In this document: positions 62,133 to 64,000 of the stretch, piece by piece
Layout of the letters: every line of letters starts with the position of its first letter
Position numbering within the stretch: the stretch's first letter is position 1
Assembly: GCA_036346395.1 (NCBI GenBank)
Contig: CM070604.1
Coordinates: 47,085,662-47,149,661 of the forward strand
Reading direction: 5' to 3'
Length of the DNA stretch: 64,000 bases
Source: Hsuehochloa calcarea
Lineage: Eukaryota > Streptophyta > Magnoliopsida > Poales > Poaceae
Notes under the pieces: generated by a model
The model's input: the letters and a program-made list of their open reading frames with translations, nothing else
The model's database searches: none
Told to the model about the DNA's origin: nothing
Position numbers and translations under genes: made by a program

Positions 62133-62758
62133 GTACATTTTCTTTGAACTTTATACATTATGTCAAAACATTGTCGGTTAGCAAACAAAAATAGCGACAT
62201 AGAATTTAGTAGATTAGATAAATATAGTCTAATTATGTAGTAAATCTTTTGAGTTGTGTACGAGGCAGGTAGAGGGTAATGTAAATAATATTAGTTTTAT
62301 TTAGCTTCCTATTTGTACACGGTAATTATATTGTTGATACCAAAATTATTTTTTAAGTAGGAAAGTAGCATGACACGTTTTAAAATTGAAAGAAAAATAT
62401 ATAGCAGCTAATTAGGGTAGGTAGAGCCTAATCGAATTAATCATAACTTTATTTAGCTCCCTATTTGTGTGTAGTAATTATATTGTTAATGTTGGAAATT
62501 ATTTTATAACCAGAAAAATAGCATAATACGTTTTAAAATTACAAAGAAAATCTGGAGCAGCTAATTACGTAGGTAGAACCTAATAAAAAAATTCAGCTTT
62601 ATTTACCTCTGTAGGTTAGGTAGAGCGTAATCGTAGCTTTATGACTTGTCGCATAAATTTGGTTTCTATTTGTGGTTCGTAATTAGTTTGCTAATGTCGC
62701 TTTGTATTATCTCTTTACATATTTTGTAGTTTTTACAATATATGCACTGAATTTTCAG
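62133..62758 (+). other. Leader intron of the right PMD gene
   Basis: A GA-rich leader (62020-62132) ends CTTGCAG/GTACAT and reading resumes after ATTTTCAG at 62758. The intron is AT-rich and contains repeated GTAGGTAGAGCCTAATCG-like units, similar in style to 200-900 and 1870-2580. Confidence 0.55.
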
Positions 62759-62761
62759 GTA

Positions 62762-63300
62762 TAGCAGACCCAGACCACGCTGTCGAGTAGTCGTACGAGT
62801 TGCTTGACCTAGTGATTGACCTACATCACCGTAGCCGCCTCAGTATCATCCTCCCCCAGGAGGGAGAGGCATCGATTAAGCTTGGAGCGTTGCGGCTGCG
62901 CACGCCCATCAGGGCCTGGAGGTTGCACCCTAGCTAGGTGTCGAGGTACATGCCATTACGATCTTCGTGTACTCATTTGTGGCCTGACTACTACTTGTGG
63001 ACTAATGTTCATTCGTAACCTGACCCGACGCAGGTTGAGAGCGGCAGGCCTCCTTCCGCTGGCACGAATGGTGGAGGCGACATGGGAGGATGACTAGGAC
63101 CGCGGTCCTAGTCGTACATCCAGGAGTTTTCCATACGACCGGGCCTTACTAACGGCGTTGGTCGACCACTGGAGGACGGAGACACACACGTTTCACCTCC
63201 CGTGTGGGGAGATGACGCCAACGCTGCAGCACGTGAGCTTTCTGACTGGGTTGCCTTGTGCAGGCTTCCCCATGGCGGCGTATGAGATCTCGCCCACGTG
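62762..63300 (+). pseudogene. Plant mobile domain (PMD) gene fragment, right copy
   Basis: Plus-strand match to the plant mobile domain. After a weakly readable start (AGTATCATCCTCCC area) comes LRTPIRAWRLHP, then in another frame RAAGLLPLARMVEATWEDD, a TAG at 63094-63096, and the core DRALLTALVDHWRTETHTFHLPCGEMT with TLQHVSFLTGLPCAG (about 63140-63270). At least three frame changes or stops break it. The domain stops at about 63300, where the opposite strand becomes MULE transposase. The domain occurs in transposons and in host MAIN/MAIL1 silencing proteins; the setting here points to the transposon form. Confidence 0.7.
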
Positions 63301-63309
63301 GCGCACGGA

Positions 63310-63951
63310 GAATGATGCATACGTTTGGACGATCATGTACAACAAAAATCCTCACATTCTTCAGGAACCACAATCACCTGTCTGTGTTCTCGTTTTCAAT
63401 GAAAGCGAATGTCACGGAAGAACTTGATTGTCGCCGTCCGTCGCTATTGCGGTCAGTATCTAACCCTTATACTTTTCAGTTAGGAATATACCATCTACGC
63501 ACAAGATTGGACGGCAGTACTAGAATGCATTGATGTATAAACCAAAGGCAAAGAATGCTCGCTGCAATACCCTCTTATCGACCCACTTCTGATGTGTGGC
63601 ATCTTGAATGTCGAGATGAGTGTTCGGATTCATGTCTTCTTTGACTCGGAGTAGCCCGGGGAGGATGTGGTAGGAATCCTCAAACGTGCCGAACTTTGAT
63701 TCCACTGCCTTCCGTTTTGCCCTCCAAGCCTTGGCATAACTGATTGTGTACTGAAACCTTGCCTCAATCGTAAAAATGATGGATCGTGGCTCGAAATCAA
63801 GATTATCCACGATCTCACCGTACATGAGGTTGGCGATGAAGCCTGGTGATAGGTTCCTGTGGGACTGCACTGACTCAACGACGACGCATGTGTGCAGGAC
63901 TACTATAGAGCACTTCCAGTAGGTGTCCCACTTAGGCTGAAATGTGTGCAC
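63310..63951 (-). pseudogene. MULE transposase fragment, right copy (broken in the DDE region)
   Basis: From 63951 down, the minus strand reads 143 codons with NLSPGFIANLMYGEIVDN, FQYTISYAKAWRAKRKAVESKFG and EDSYHILPGLL, then VLQRAFFAFGLYINAF, a stop at about 63520, and beyond it CRPILCVDGIFLTEKYKG, ILTAIATDGDNQVLP and WLWFLKNV. This is the MuDR family region leading into the DDE catalytic domain, with the first catalytic Asp in CVDG. In-frame stops after NAF and KYKG and a frameshift after QVLP show that it is inactive. The upstream N-terminus lies beyond the LTR start at 63967. It converges on the PMD fragment, mirroring the left edge. Confidence 0.75.
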
Positions 63952-63966
63952 CCGCTAAGGGCATCC

Positions 63967-64000
63967 TGTGAATATCATGGGGATATGTTCCAGATCTTAG
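63967..64000 (+). mobile_element. Start of an LTR, cut by the window edge
   Basis: TGTGAATATCATGGGGATAT and the following CAGATCTTAG closely match the start of the LTR at 20110 (TATGGATATCATGGGG... GATCTTAGG). It interrupts the MULE fragment. Length, partner and target duplication are outside the window. Confidence 0.6.

Overview
This is a plant nuclear genome window, most likely from a grass of the rice type (Oryza or a close relative). It has GT-AG introns, an ERECTA-family receptor kinase with rice-like sequence, GC-rich gene 5' ends in AT-rich DNA, and layers of retrotransposons and Mutator-like DNA. The species call rests on family recognition, not on a search.

Layout. 1-2640: a decayed element with a Mutator-like (MULE) transposase N-terminus on + facing a plant mobile domain (PMD) gene on -. 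2640-5439: flank and leader. 5440-12570: one intact 27-exon ERECTA-like (ERL-type) receptor kinase, the only complete host gene. 13.9-15.4 kb: a possible first exon and a broken DPH2 (diphthamide synthesis) fragment, both on -. 15.5-23.0 kb: three nested solo LTRs, two of one family, with target-site duplications. 23.28-35.79 kb: a long block of homopolymer-smeared sequence that I read as very poor base calls. 35.8-37.56 kb: first exon and intron of an OXS3-like gene (-) whose remainder lies in that block. 38.07-41.76 kb: a DNA transposon with about 125-bp inverted ends. 41.8-48.96 kb: retroelement debris containing a solo LTR with TSD TGTCT. 48.96-59.02 kb: a Ty3/gypsy element with both LTRs, a broken gag on +, and near the 3' LTR an antisense spliced ORF with its own TATA box, the layout known for the Tat lineage. 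Its middle is interrupted by an LTR-like insertion and a second smeared block at 52.29-56.77 kb, part of which is a degraded colinear copy of 36.9-38.2 kb. 59.0-61.7 kb: mostly unrecognised. 61.7-64.0 kb: a second MULE/PMD element, in the opposite orientation to the one at the left edge, broken at the right edge by the start of another LTR.

Biologically, the ERL-type kinase is the functional gene and the OXS3-like gene is probably real but incomplete here. Nearly everything else is mobile DNA. The smeared blocks are an assembly problem and their ORFs should not be used. The points most worth a second look are the degraded duplicate, the paired convergent PMD/transposase elements, the antisense retrotransposon gene with its own promoter, and the palindrome arrays inside the nested LTRs.
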